In this document: one piece after another, positions 11,782 through 23,500 of the stretch
Layout of the letters: every line of letters begins with the position of its first letter
How positions within the stretch are numbered: the stretch's first letter is position 1
Assembly: GCF_001949145.1 (NCBI RefSeq)
Contig: NW_019091418.1
Location: 1,040,135-1,083,101 of the forward strand
From: Acanthaster planci
Lineage: Eukaryota; Echinodermata; Asteroidea; Valvatida; Acanthasteridae
Direction of reading: 5' to 3'
DNA length: 42,967 nt
Translations under genes and position numbers: made by a program
Notes under the pieces: generated by a model
The model's database searches: none
What the model was told of the DNA's origin: nothing
What the model saw: the letters and a program-made list of their open reading frames with translations, nothing else

Positions 11782-14700
11782 TCATGAATATTCATCGTTG
11801 ATGTTCATTGGCTCCTGTTCAGTTCCTTCCCTTTCAGTATTCATGAAATCACGTTCTGATTTGCCACCTGCCTCTCCAAGCTGTTCCTCCATCGGTTCCT
11901 CTTTTGGGGTGTGGCATTTTTGCTTATAGGTGTGTCCACTGTGTTTCTTTGATTTACTTTGATGCTTGTGGTGTCCAGTGCGTTGAAATGACCGAGTACC
12001 ACCTCTCCCGAAGGAAATGTTGACCGGTACCCTTACAAATGAAATAAACAACAAGGTCAGAATGTTTTGTTTTCCCTCACCAACATAAAAAGCACATCAA
12101 AACATCAAACAGAAAACATCAACATGTTTTTGTTTTCACGTTTTTGTGTAACTGGGACATTTAACTTTTAATTCGTTTTGGTTTTGCCCTTATGCTTGAT
12201 GCTTTCCAAAAGCTTTTAGACACATTCACAAGTTAACATGGCCGGGAATCGAACCAATCACTCTCTGTTCACCAGTGCAGATGACTCACCCCTCACTCAC
12301 ATGAGCTTGCTGGGGTTGGTCATGTAACTTGGAGGTTCAAATTTCATGTTGTATGTGCCCGACTCTGACATTCCATCAAGATTCATCCAGTTTGACTTTC
12401 AATATTGTTATATGCTGTACTTTTATTAGCTCAGAATCATGTGACTGGCCTGTAGAAATGCATGTTACCCTAATCCCTTGCACATCAGATAAGCTGTGAG
12501 CTGTTTTCATGTTATACTCTTGAAAACAGTAAACAGGAGCGGGAGCCAAAAATTGGCATATGACCTGCTGTTTGCGCATTTTCATTTGTATCAATGGTTG
12601 ATTTTGCCGTAATCATGGTACTAAATCTATTTCATGTGAATTAAGTTCCTTTATTTTGTATCAGTTTCTCAACACGTGTCTTGAGTGTGATGATCCACTC
12701 TATCCTCCCCAAAATGATTTGAAGCTGTTAAGATCGTACTAGTACGTGTACATGATCAAAACCGTCAGGGTTGTGCACGGCAGCCATCTTTCCGATGTTT
12801 ACTGCTTTTGTAACAGAGAGATAGCACAAAAGATGTACTAAGTCGTCACCATTTTTACAAAGAGACACTCTGGCCCCAAATCATGATTTTTCAAATTTCT
12901 GGCTTTTTTCCAAAATTAAATAGGCTCTGCGATGCCGATAACTTGGTGTTATCATTTTCTATCAAATCTACTGAAAACAGCCAAATCACGGAGATCTACA
13001 TGTACCTAGGGCAAATTTCCGGTAAACCGAATTTTGTGTTTTTACGAAGAGGCGACTTTGTTTTTCATAGGTACAGCATTAGCAGTAAAGGGCTAATTTT
13101 TACGAAGATGCAAATAGAAGCCAGAATTGTATACAAATGTAACAATTTTCCCTATGGCATGCGCTACAGTAGAATAGCACGTTTTCACAAATAGAAAAAG
13201 TCGCATGAGTTTTAGTATTTTTGCAAAGAGGCAAATTTGTCTGTTTACAAAATAAAAATTTTTTTTGACTTCTGTAAGTATTGCATGGCAGTTTTGGGTC
13301 ATTTAAGATCCCCTCTTTCACGATGTAGTATTGGTTAAGTCAAAGGCATGCTGCATACTGGGGAAATAAGGGTTCGAAAAAGAGACAACTTCAAATGCAA
13401 TTTTCTTGAAACCTAGGTTTTACTCTCTGGTGAGAAATTCGCCTTTTCGTGAAAACGGTAAAAAGTGTTTCCCTGAGGAAAAAAGAAGAAAGTCGGCTGT
13501 CATGCACAACCTCTATTAAATAATGCATAGCTACAGGCCAACACTCTTCTGGGAACTTAGGCAAATATTGCAAGGAATTCAAGACACAAAATAAATCAAT
13601 TGTTCAAAGGTGTGGCATGTGAAATATCCATAATTGTTTGCAAATAGAGGATTTAAAGTCACATGATTTCTGACGGTCCGCGTTCAATCTATACAGATGA
13701 GTGTGGAAATGCGTGCACATTCAAAGTCTATCAACATTCTAGCATAGCTGAAACTTCCAATAGAATTACCAGATTTGAAAATGCATGCACTTCCACAGAT
13801 GCAGTATGCTTCCTACAATGTCATGTTACGTCACATGAAAGACCTCTATATGCAATGAAGTTACATTTGTGGCGTTCGGTGTATATACCAACTGTTTCTA
13901 TCAAAGTGAAGTCATGTAAACTCTGGTACCTGCGTTGCCTGTTTTCAACTGGTGCTTGGTGCTCTACACAGGTAGTCTTTGGCCTGTCACTGTGTGTGGC
14001 TGGGACCGTGTCACAGTGTGTGTCCCCATCAACAGGTGCTTCCGTTTCCATGGCTTCTTCACCAGTTTGTCTTGGCTTTCCCGGTGACCTGTGCACACAC
14101 AGTCAAACACCTTTACCACAAAGTCATTGGGACTTCACAAATTACCTTGTCAGAACAGGTACCTCAAATTGTATTTTGCAAATAAAGAACACAAAGACTT
14201 GGGGACCTAAAATTTCCCTTGTTTTAACCCCTTGGCTACGGAGGACTGCTACTACCGCACCATTGTGTGAGGATTAGTGCATACCGCACATACAGTCCAT
14301 TCACCATGCAGCTGCTGGTTCAATGGGGCCTGCTGCTGGACAAAGCCCTCCATTCAGGGCATACCACAGCCCAGCAATTAAGAACAGTGCTCTTGACTTT
14401 ACAGGTAAAACAATTACGACTATAGAGTACCAAAGTGAATACGTCACTGACGGATGATTATGTGTGCAAAAGGCATTACTGCATGAACTACGAGTGGTGC
14501 ATACACCAACAGGCCCGTGGACTCTATTTGTTTGTACTACACGTCTTCGATCAAATCATGTCACGCTTTTGTACTTGACAATTACTATGGTTGTTAGTGA
14601 TCAACAGCAGACGTTCTTGATAAAAACTGTGGAGGAATATCTTTCCTCCAAATACAGTCAGGATGCCCCAACCAGCCTCATTTCAATTGCTTTCAATATC

Positions 14701-17700
14701 AGAACGAATAAATTGTGGGGTCCGTCCATACACAAAAATAAAATATTCCAACATCAATAGACCCTCCTTCCTCCATCAAGACATTCCCTGTGGTTTTGAG
14801 CCTCTTCCTTCCATGCACATTTTTTGTATATTACGCATTCCCTGTTTCTTGTTTCTCTTTGAGTTATCAGACCAGGTGCGCCTGCAACTTGTCAGATCTA
14901 AATGGTGGGGGGTGAATGGTACTGCATGGAGATTAATTTTCAAATCATGAAATTTGGTCCCTGTAGGTAATAAATGTGAGGAAGTACATTAATTTCATGA
15001 CGATTCATTGAAAGTGAAAATTGGTGTTCTGGGAAGGTGCTTGTTGGGCATGATTCGATGATGTGCCCGATCACTCAATCTTTGGCGCACTTGGTCGATC
15101 TCATTCAACGATTTGTCTGTAACGCAGCCATTTGCCTTTCTTTGCCAATTGACGGGTGTGGAAGACGCTTTCGTAAAATGGGAAGTAAAGTTAGAGATTT
15201 CATTCAGGATTGGCCAATCATTCCGAGGGAGGCAATTGTGCAAACTGGCCGAATCAGGTGATCATGCCTGACATACATACGCCTCAGAACCCCCACCCCT
15301 GCCCATACTCAATGCCCGCAATCCTTCCCTTTATCTGCATGCACACTGTACTGCCAGCCCCTGAATTACAACAGGCCCTCAACATCCGTCCTCTCAGAGA
15401 AATTTGTCATACATGTAGACTGTGTACCACCATCATGAGGCAACAAAAATATTTTGCTACAAACCGAGGCTTGGCAATTCCTTTCTGGAACCTGAAGTCA
15501 GCTGGATAGTGGTGATCCTTGATCAAGTGCTCCCTGCGGTGTTGAGCATCGGCAAATTTCTCCCGGCAACTTTCCACCAGACACTGGTACTGTGACATAA
15601 TTGAACAAAAAACCCATGCAATCAGTTCATTGCCACGGCTGGGCTAGATTACACATTACTCTGCATGCTTTTAAATCACGCCAAGAATTCTTTGTATGAT
15701 GCACTGACCCTTACCATCGGCTGTTTCGTGGCCATGACCTCAAACAGCGAGTCATGTGACTCTAGGACGTGGATATCCAACAGATGGTTGGAGGGGTAGG
15801 ACCGGCGGCAGTCGTGGCAAATATTCCGGTGCGCTCCGTTGTAGTGGACCTCGTAGGACAGGACGGTGGTAAAGGACTGGCCGCAGCCAATCACGTGACA
15901 CTTGAAATCCTCATGCCTGTTTGGAAATTCATACAAAACAAATCATCTTGTAAAAACAACTTTGTATGGTAGGAGTCTATGTTTCAAATCTCAGAATACA
16001 AGAGACTTGCTTCGGATAGGACACTTTAATGTTTTGACCTCGTGCGCACATTATCCTGCAGTGTAAACCACACAGCAGCATATCCAGATTTTTGGTGTCA
16101 AGGGTAAATTCAACAGCGAATGTGGCTTCTGGCTTATTCAATATGAAAAAATAGCAAAAGCCTTACTCGCCGTCCCGACATCCTTGCTTTTATTTCATGG
16201 TGTTTTTTTCTTTTTAAGGTTTTGATACTAATATTTGATGAGTAAGTATACCAATTACTTTCTTACCTATGAAGTATTCATTGTTAAAAAAAATCTGTCA
16301 GGTCCTTTCCCCCCACCGCTGGATACGCCACTGAAACTACACAAACTTACACCCAAGACACCGCATAAACAATCATACCAACTCAGTAAATGACTGAAGT
16401 TGAAAAAAAAAACCAAACAAACTACGTCGCCCTGGGGACCTTAGAGATGATTACATGTGTAAGTCTATCTCCAATAATGTGACGTCCTACCGATTACCAT
16501 GTGCATTGGCACTTTCGGCAGCAAATGTGATGCGCATTCCCCTTGCTGTGTATCGAATAATTTGCAGGCTATGTGCATGCATTGAGAACATTATATGCAC
16601 AATGCACGCAGACGCACTTGGTGGTTTTACTCATGCAGTTGTAACTGTCCGCTGGTGATAGCTGTCTATGAGAGGGGTTTATGCAAAGGAACACACATTT
16701 TCTCTTCACACTTAATGAATAGGCCTACCATCTGTCACAACTGTGAACACTGTGGTCAACGTGCAAATGTGTTTTTCTTGGTGGCGGAGTGGGGGCAGTG
16801 CAGTGATGGAAGTCTCGAGACTGGTCTCAGTCTCAAGACCGGTCTCGAGACCAGTTTTTGCCAGTCTCGGGAGCTGTTGTCTCGGTCTTGTTCCCCTATG
16901 GTCTTGCTAATGTGGCTGGTGTCGAGTCGAGACGTGTTCATTTCGTTCGCATTTTTCAGTCCAGTTGATAGTTCAAACATTTGTTAGCCCTCAGATCATG
17001 TTGTCAACCCTGTTACTGAATCGTTATGTATCGTGATTCGTTTGTAATTTTGTGTCTGGTTTGTTTATTTCTGGTATTGTTTTTTATTATCCTTGGTCTC
17101 GGTCTTGGACCATATCGGTCTTGGTCTACTCTGAAGGGGTTGGTCTTGGTCTCGCGACTTCAGGTCTCGGTCTTGCACCATCTGGTCTCGACTACAACAC
17201 TGGGGTGGTGGGCACAAAAAGCACTCAACTGTACCATCCATAGTGGTTGGGGGTCCATAAAATGTCATCAAGACTTGGCATTTCTCATCACCATTAACTT
17301 TTCACTTCATTTCTATATTGGTTTTCCCTTGTCCTGCGCCCCCCAATGGCACTGTGCCAGAGAAGCATTGCCATCTGCAGCTTCTTTATTAAAACTTTTC
17401 TTTTTGCACTACCACGGATAGTCCTGACCGTCACAATCAGCATATCATCATTGCATTCAGATGTACACTACTCAACAAAAGTTAAGGACCACTTTTTTCT
17501 TAACTTGTATTTTTTTTCCAATCAATAATTGGGCTCTAGTTCTTTCATTTTTTGTTTGTCTAGATGGTCTTCTCATTGGAATAAAAAATAAAAAATTGTT
17601 TCAAAACATCAAATGCACATTTTCAGCAGTAAAATACATGTATCCCATATAAAAAAAGTATACACAAAATAAAAAGTGGTCCTCAACTTTTTTGGAGTAG

Positions 17701-19351
17701 TGTAGGCCTACACATGTTTACATCACCAGTGGTACCATTTTTATGCCATGTGATTTCAAGCTATGCCTTGCCATCTGCAATTCATGCGCAACCATCAATA
17801 AAAGAAAGTTAAAGCTGTGTGTCATCCAGAGTTGGCTGGAAATCACACAGGTGTCTATGGGCAGCAACTGGCTAGCGGCTGTAGCCACTTCCCATAGGTG
17901 TATGTGCTACTCTAAGCCACAGCCGCTTGATTAGACTCAGCCAGACCTTGTAAGATAGTCGTCTTGTTCAGTGTCTTCAATGGGCATCTGCTTGTGCGCT
18001 AGACTAAGTTCCAGGTTTCCGTCCTGAAAGAAGGTATCTTCTGAAACATCAAGGGGAACACTGATTGTGTAAAGCACGTGCTGTTTTTACATTTGCCTGG
18101 GCATTTTTCTTGGGAGTATTCAGAAATCCTCTTACATCCTCAGAAAATCAGTGGCACGTTCAAAACGACAGATTAGGTAATTTCTGAGTGGCATTAAATC
18201 CAATCAAAGTATGTTTGAGCTTTTTTCTCTTTTTACTCCCTCACTTTTTCAAAATCCTTCAAATCCCCAGTGGGTTTTCAGGAACGTGGAAGGGTTGGGA
18301 TTACAGCCAAAAAAAAAAAATTGACTGAAACTTGGTGGCCCACAAATATGTAAAACGTGTGAACTTTGAAACTTGAAATTTGGTGGCAAACACCTGAAAA
18401 ATATGAACTTTGCAAAAACATACATGTATTGTACATATACACCTACTACAGTTGTTTCTGAAAAGAGAAACTTGAACCAATATCTTGCCCCAAACTTGAA
18501 AATGACTTCCCTAAGACGCTACACTTAAAATTTCTATATTTGGTTTTCTTTCCCTTTCTCTTTCTATTTTGCTACAGACAACAAATTCTTTTTAAAGACT
18601 ATTTTCCCAAACCGTTACATTGTTGCTCGTGAAGCACAATATGCAACTGACATTCTCAAGTTCCTGTTTGTTCCAGCAAATACATGTACATTGTACTAAC
18701 CATCACTATGAATAACAACTGCATGTACATGTATGCAGTGGGATGAAATGACTAACTGACCATGTCACTGTCCACAAATTCTCATTTATCAGAAAACTGT
18801 CAAGTTCAGCATCGGAACTCAAGTTTTTGGCCAGGCCAGTGAGGCCATACCAGGATTTTGAGCATCTCTTATTGGCCACTGTAAGGTCCTGGGGGGATGT
18901 TGTTATCGGCTATAAGTGCTAAACCCTAGTAACAAGCAAATTTACTAATCGCTTGACTGAATGGCATGTGGGGTGCACGCCTATCGTTTTCTCAATAACT
19001 GTCAACTTGCATAAAGTTTATTACGCAATGTGGCATTTAGGTTTGCCAAATTATGATCCATTTTCCAAGGGTTAATTGCTGAAGTGGGGCAAACTCCCGA
19101 TTTACTGCAAATCAATAGTTTTAAGGGTAGTTGTCCGCACAGACGTACAATGTACTTGTATGAAATGGTGCGTGCCAGAGTTTACAGTCGTACTGGATAT
19201 CAGTATGTAGGAAAGTGAAAAAAAAAAGGTTTATGAAATAACATAAAACAAATAACCGACCTGGAAGAATTCTCCTCCTTCTTGGTACATAGCTCCAACT
19301 CCGCCTACCACTTTGCATTGGTTCACTTTGCACTAACCTGTCAGACTCCAT
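11782..19351 (-). CDS. ZNF511: Zinc finger protein 511 (six coding exons)
   Basis: Exons in transcript order are 19351-19261, 18040-17947, 15916-15715, 15589-15465, 14088-13930 and 12031-11782. All join in phase at GT/AG sites and give about 306 residues (human ZNF511 is roughly 250-260). Three C2H2 fingers are visible: C68/C73/H86/H91, C95/C98/H111/H116 and C132/C137/H150/H155. Strongly conserved family signatures are LLDIHVLESHDSLFE after finger 2, YQCLVESC opening finger 3, HYPADFRF after it, and a C-terminal VPVNISFGRGGTRSFQ corresponding to the human IPSTICFGQG region. The tail is rich in Lys, His and Glu. The start used is ATG at 19351 (MESDRLVQ); an in-frame ATG 39 nt upstream is possible. 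The family is a poorly studied, presumably nuclear, DNA- or RNA-binding factor. Introns contain a TA-flanked MITE, a GGTCTCG repeat region and a tRNA-like SINE relic. Confidence 0.93.
12238..12318 (-). repeat. tRNA-derived SINE relic (B box present)
   Basis: On the minus strand, a tRNA-like segment reads through TCATCTGCACTGGTGAAC and ends in TTGGTTCGATTCCCGGC. The latter contains GGTTCGATTCC, a textbook RNA polymerase III B box. The 5' half is only loosely tRNA-like and no full cloverleaf forms, so this is called a SINE or tRNA relic rather than a functional tRNA. It lies in the last intron of ZNF511. Confidence 0.55.
12719..13480. other. ZNF511 intron with recurring TTTTACAAAGAGGC-like motif
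   Basis: Variants of TTTTACGAAGAGGC occur near 12852, 13038, 13097 and 13216, in the same orientation at irregular spacing, with a possible reverse copy near 13438. No coding or RNA feature is recognised. It may be an old repeat. Confidence 0.3.
16795..17210. repeat. GGTCTCG/GGTCTTG-rich repetitive element
   Basis: About 415 bp of alternating GAGACC and GGTCTC words. A self-complementary stretch around 16815-16855 includes TCTCGAGACTGG and GGTCTCGAGACC. Runs of GGTCTTGGTCTCG and related words follow at 17090-17195. Low-complexity inverted structure in a ZNF511 intron; open frames across it are composition artefacts. Confidence 0.6.
17466..17702. mobile_element. TA-flanked Tc1/mariner-type MITE
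   Basis: It begins CACTACTCAACAAAAGTTAA and ends AACTTTTTTGGAGTAGTG. The ends are inverted repeats of about 32 bp, including GGACCACTTTTT/AAAAAGTGGTCC. TA lies directly outside both ends. It is 237 bp and AT-rich with no transposase frame. It lies in ZNF511 intron 2. Confidence 0.8.
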
Positions 19352-20525
19352 TGCTCTACATGCCCGAAGGAAAGATAGACAGATTAACAAAAGTGCCTTA
19401 TTTTAAACTTTAATACCATCTAAGATTTTTGTACTTTAACTCATTTAAAAAATGGTACAAATTTTTTGATTAACCCTCAAATATGCACAAGTGCCCAAGG
19501 TCACTCTCTTGCATATTGGTGCAGTGCACAACACAACACAGCTGTGCTTCTTCGAGGTGTTTACCAAGTGACCCAAAGAGAGACTTCAGCATAGGAGGGT
19601 TAAATGTTGATGTTACTGTCCCACCTCTTCCAAACGAAAACAATGATACATTCTACCCTTGCACATTCCCATATAATTTCACTGGCCCTGACGTTGGTCC
19701 AGGCATGGAGCTATAAAAAAAGGTATGGTCCAGGTACCGGCAGGTCTGACAACCATGACAACAGAGTTGTCCGGAAATTGAACATATAAATTAATGTTGA
19801 AAAAGAAGTATTTTTACCTTTTGAAAACTAATCACTGAGTCCCAACAAAAATTTACATCTCTTGCCAGAAATTCACAACAAATTTTTCATTATAAAGGCA
19901 TATTTTACCGTAATTTACGAACATTTACACATTTGCTTGTCGTTCACGCATCCTTAAGTCATGTACAGTAGTCAGTACCAAAGATTGGCGCTATACAATC
20001 TTTGGTCAGTACATGTACGTTCATGAAGGCCGCCATTTTTAAAGTCAAGTTTTTGGGGCCGGATCTCGACCAATGAAATGATATTTTACTAAAAGATCAA
20101 TATGCAAATTTGTAATTAGGAAAAAAAATAAATTTTAAAAGCTTTCAATATTGCTGGCAAATTATGTCCACTTAGCTTTATGATGAAATACTTTATTTTC
20201 CAGTATGTCTATGATTCCATGTTTGATAATAATTATGTGAAACAAGTTTTAAGTTTAATTTAAAAGCTGAAGTGCATTATGAATATCCATAGTTTTCTTT
20301 CGGCCAATCAAGCGGCCTTGGGCAAACTCCCGGTCTCTAGTTAGCATTTTACGCGGGGTATTTACAGATCAACAATCGGAGCTAGCTAGGCGGGATAGTG
20401 GATTGCCGATTGTCGTCGACGCGTCGAACTACATGTAGCTTGAATTCCTTCGAAGCAAATGACGAAATGATATTTTTATAGCATTATAAGGAAGGTGTTG
20501 CTACCGGAGAGATAATTGTAGAGTC
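19352..20525. promoter_or_regulatory. head-to-head intergenic region, candidate bidirectional promoter
   Basis: ZNF511 starts at 19351 on - and the Cut8-like gene at 20526 on +, so their promoters must lie in these 1174 bp unless either has a distant 5' UTR exon. The segment 20335-20525 is locally enriched in CG (ACGCGGGG, GTCGTCGACGCGTCG) and is the best candidate for the + promoter. A small hairpin with CCAAAGATTG/CAATCTTTGG arms lies at about 19978-20006. No TATA box is convincing. Confidence 0.5.
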
Positions 20526-23500
20526 ATGGCAGGTTTTGATAACGAGGATGAAACTCGGGCTGTTCTGCAAGAGATCAGCATTTTCGATTCAGGTTTGTCA
20601 TGTTTGTGTCGGCAATGATGAGTGGTCGGTCACGTCACGTCATCATGCAATAACCGAGACCTGTTTTTTTAGGCCCAGCAGGGGCCTGGTGTAGAACGAT
20701 TCAGCCTGGCATGGTCTGTGTTGGCATCCCAGAGAATGGCTTGACCGACGGCAATAAAGCAGTGAAGGGGTTGCACTTGGAGTAATTGTACTTTTTGTTG
20801 AATATTTAAGTCTGATGGCACTGCAACAAATGTTAGAAACTTTAATATTGTGAGACGCGAGATAGGCCTAGGCTCAAACATTCTGCCAGGCCTCAGCATG
20901 CAAGGTCCTAACTCACTGTGTCTGTATTAGAATAATATAAGCCTAGTCGGTAAAGCATCCCATGAGCATCCAAAGCACACATCTCGCCAACTATATGAAT
21001 CTTCACGGGCCCCTAGCCTAGGCTATAGGCTAGACCATGTAACTTCATAAAGACCAAAGAATTGGCATCAGGATGGAGCATCTTTCCTTGGGCCATGCCC
21101 TCGCTGTGCTAGCATGCCGACAGCTTTAGTTTAAGTAACTTCAGCCATAAATTATTCTTTGTCATGACATAGGCATGGAGAAGTCTGTGTTTAGGCATTT
21201 GAGGGCAGAGTTGTAATGACTCAAGTCAGTAACTTGCATCACCTACACAGGAGATGGAAAAACAGTGACATCTTAAGATGCGTGCACTTTACTGTTAAGT
21301 ACATGTATCAAATCACTTGGCTATCGTAATGGTTATTGGTCATTACAGTGGTGACCGAGAGTGACCTGTGCTGACCACTTGGCTATCGTAGTGGCTATCG
21401 GTCATTCCAGTGGTAATCGAGAGTGACCTATGCTGACCACTTGGCTATCGTAGTGGCTATTGGTCATTACAGTGGTAACCGAGAGTGACCTGTGCTGACC
21501 ACTTACCTATCGTAGTAGCTATCAGTCATTACAGTGTTGACCAAGAGTGACCCTTGTTGACCACTTGGCTATTGTAGTCGCTATCAGTCATTACAGTGGT
21601 GACCAAGAGTGACCTACCGGTATGCTGACCACTTGGCTGTTGTAATGGTTTAAAATTAAACAAAACTGCATGGTTAGTGGCTAAAGCCACTATAGACTCT
21701 TGTGTAATTTTAAGCCCCAGCCAAGTGATTTGGACATGATCTTATCGTGTAAGAAGAAGGTAAGAAATGAAGCACCAGGTCTGTAGGTAACTGCTGGTTC
21801 TTGTTTGAATTTGTTCCGATTGTTCATGTTGCTACGGTAGTGTACATGTAAGTTACTTGTATACGTGTGCATAAAACACATTGTGTCGTTAACATAGTGC
21901 CCTCTAGAAGCTAATATTTTTTTCTCAATGTGTTCAATTTTTGTCACAGGCATAGATTCACAAGGGAACATTGAGGTTAACGATGCATTGAATTTGGGGA
22001 TATTGCACCGCCGGACACTGCGACCTCGACCAAGAGTGACCTACGCTGACCTCTCGCCTGTCAGCAGGCGACTACCTTCCCCACAGCTACCAACTGGGAG
22101 TTTCACCTTTGAACCCAACAAACCCAGTGAAAGAACTAAGTCTGATGAACGAGATCAGTCAACAGGTACCGGTAAGTAGTGTCCATATAATTGAAAGGGC
22201 CCCACCTTTCTTTGCTCAAGTTTTTCTCAGAGCGAAATTTTGTTTGCAAACTTTTGAAAGAATATCCCAAAAGAGTTCTTATTAGTACGTGTACATTGTG
22301 CGTGAAAAATTTGTAGAAAGCCAGAAATATTGCCAGGTATTGCCAGCTTGCAAGATGAAATTCGAAAAAAAATGTTTTGTGAAAGCCCCCTACCAATTCC
22401 TTTTGCCCCCAAACGCTCCTCCCACCCCCCCCCAAAATGCTAAAAAGGTTTCTCTTTTCTTTTTTCAGTGAGTGGTGCTGTTGATTTCAACTTTGAAACT
22501 CCACCAAAGACGCCAAAGTCAACCCACAGATCACCCTCCAAACGGGCCCTGGAGACCCCAACAGGAGCAGGACAGCAGCACTTCACAGTATACATTGACA
22601 GCCCTGAGGACTCTCCGGTGGCGGCTTCACTGCAGTCGTCGGAGCCCGTTCCGGCCAAGCGAGCGAGAATGCTGTTGCTAGACGACCAGGTGTCGCTACG
22701 GCAGCAGCTTGCAAGCCTCAGCAGTGAGCAGCTGGTGGAGGTTGTGGAGAGATTGGTGGAGAAATACCCTGATATGCACAAAGTGAGCTTAAATGCTAAC
22801 ACATATCAGTAAAAAAACTACATATAGCACACTCGTCTCGAGTCGTACCTTCATACACTCCAAGAAGTATCATGAAATATCTGAACCCAATTCAACCCCA
22901 GCAGCCAATTTCTCAAAACCAGGCATAACTTTGCACCATGTGTGCAAGTCTCTTGCCATAAATCTGTGGTATAGCATTGCAATATACTGTAAAGATTAAC
23001 TCCACGAAAAATTGATTTGCTGCGCAATTCTTAATGATGTGAACATTTTTGAATCAGAAGGATCACAGCTTTAACCACAGCTGTTCATTTTCAGCAAAAC
23101 AGTCGGTAAACAGTCGTTAGAACAGCTCAGTCTGCCATTTCAAACAAAACTTTTCATCTCTTTGTCCTTGGAACTGGGGAGAAAATGTCAAATTTCTCTC
23201 ACAGCATAACAAGAGTTTCGTAACCTCCAAAAAACAGTTGTATTTTTCTTTTATATAAACCCTGTTAAGTCCGGCAATTTAATCAAGCACGATTAGTCAG
23301 TGAAACTAGTTCAATTTAGCATCAAGCACCCAGTTGAACCCAGTGACCTTTTTTGTCTTCCGTCCAGGAAGTGTTAGCCATGCTACCCGAACCTGATCTA
23401 TCCCAGTGCCAGGAGAGATTATCAAACCTTTTGCACAACATCTTCCGTGCCCTACCCCGCACAAGGTTGGCATCGACCCGAGGAGCGCTAAGCTATCGGC

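Noticed and set aside
13663-14277. 204-codon plus-strand frame, the longest in the window
   Set aside because: It runs antisense over ZNF511 exon 5 (14088-13930), which has clear phase and similarity. The frame itself resembles no family and has no splice or promoter support.
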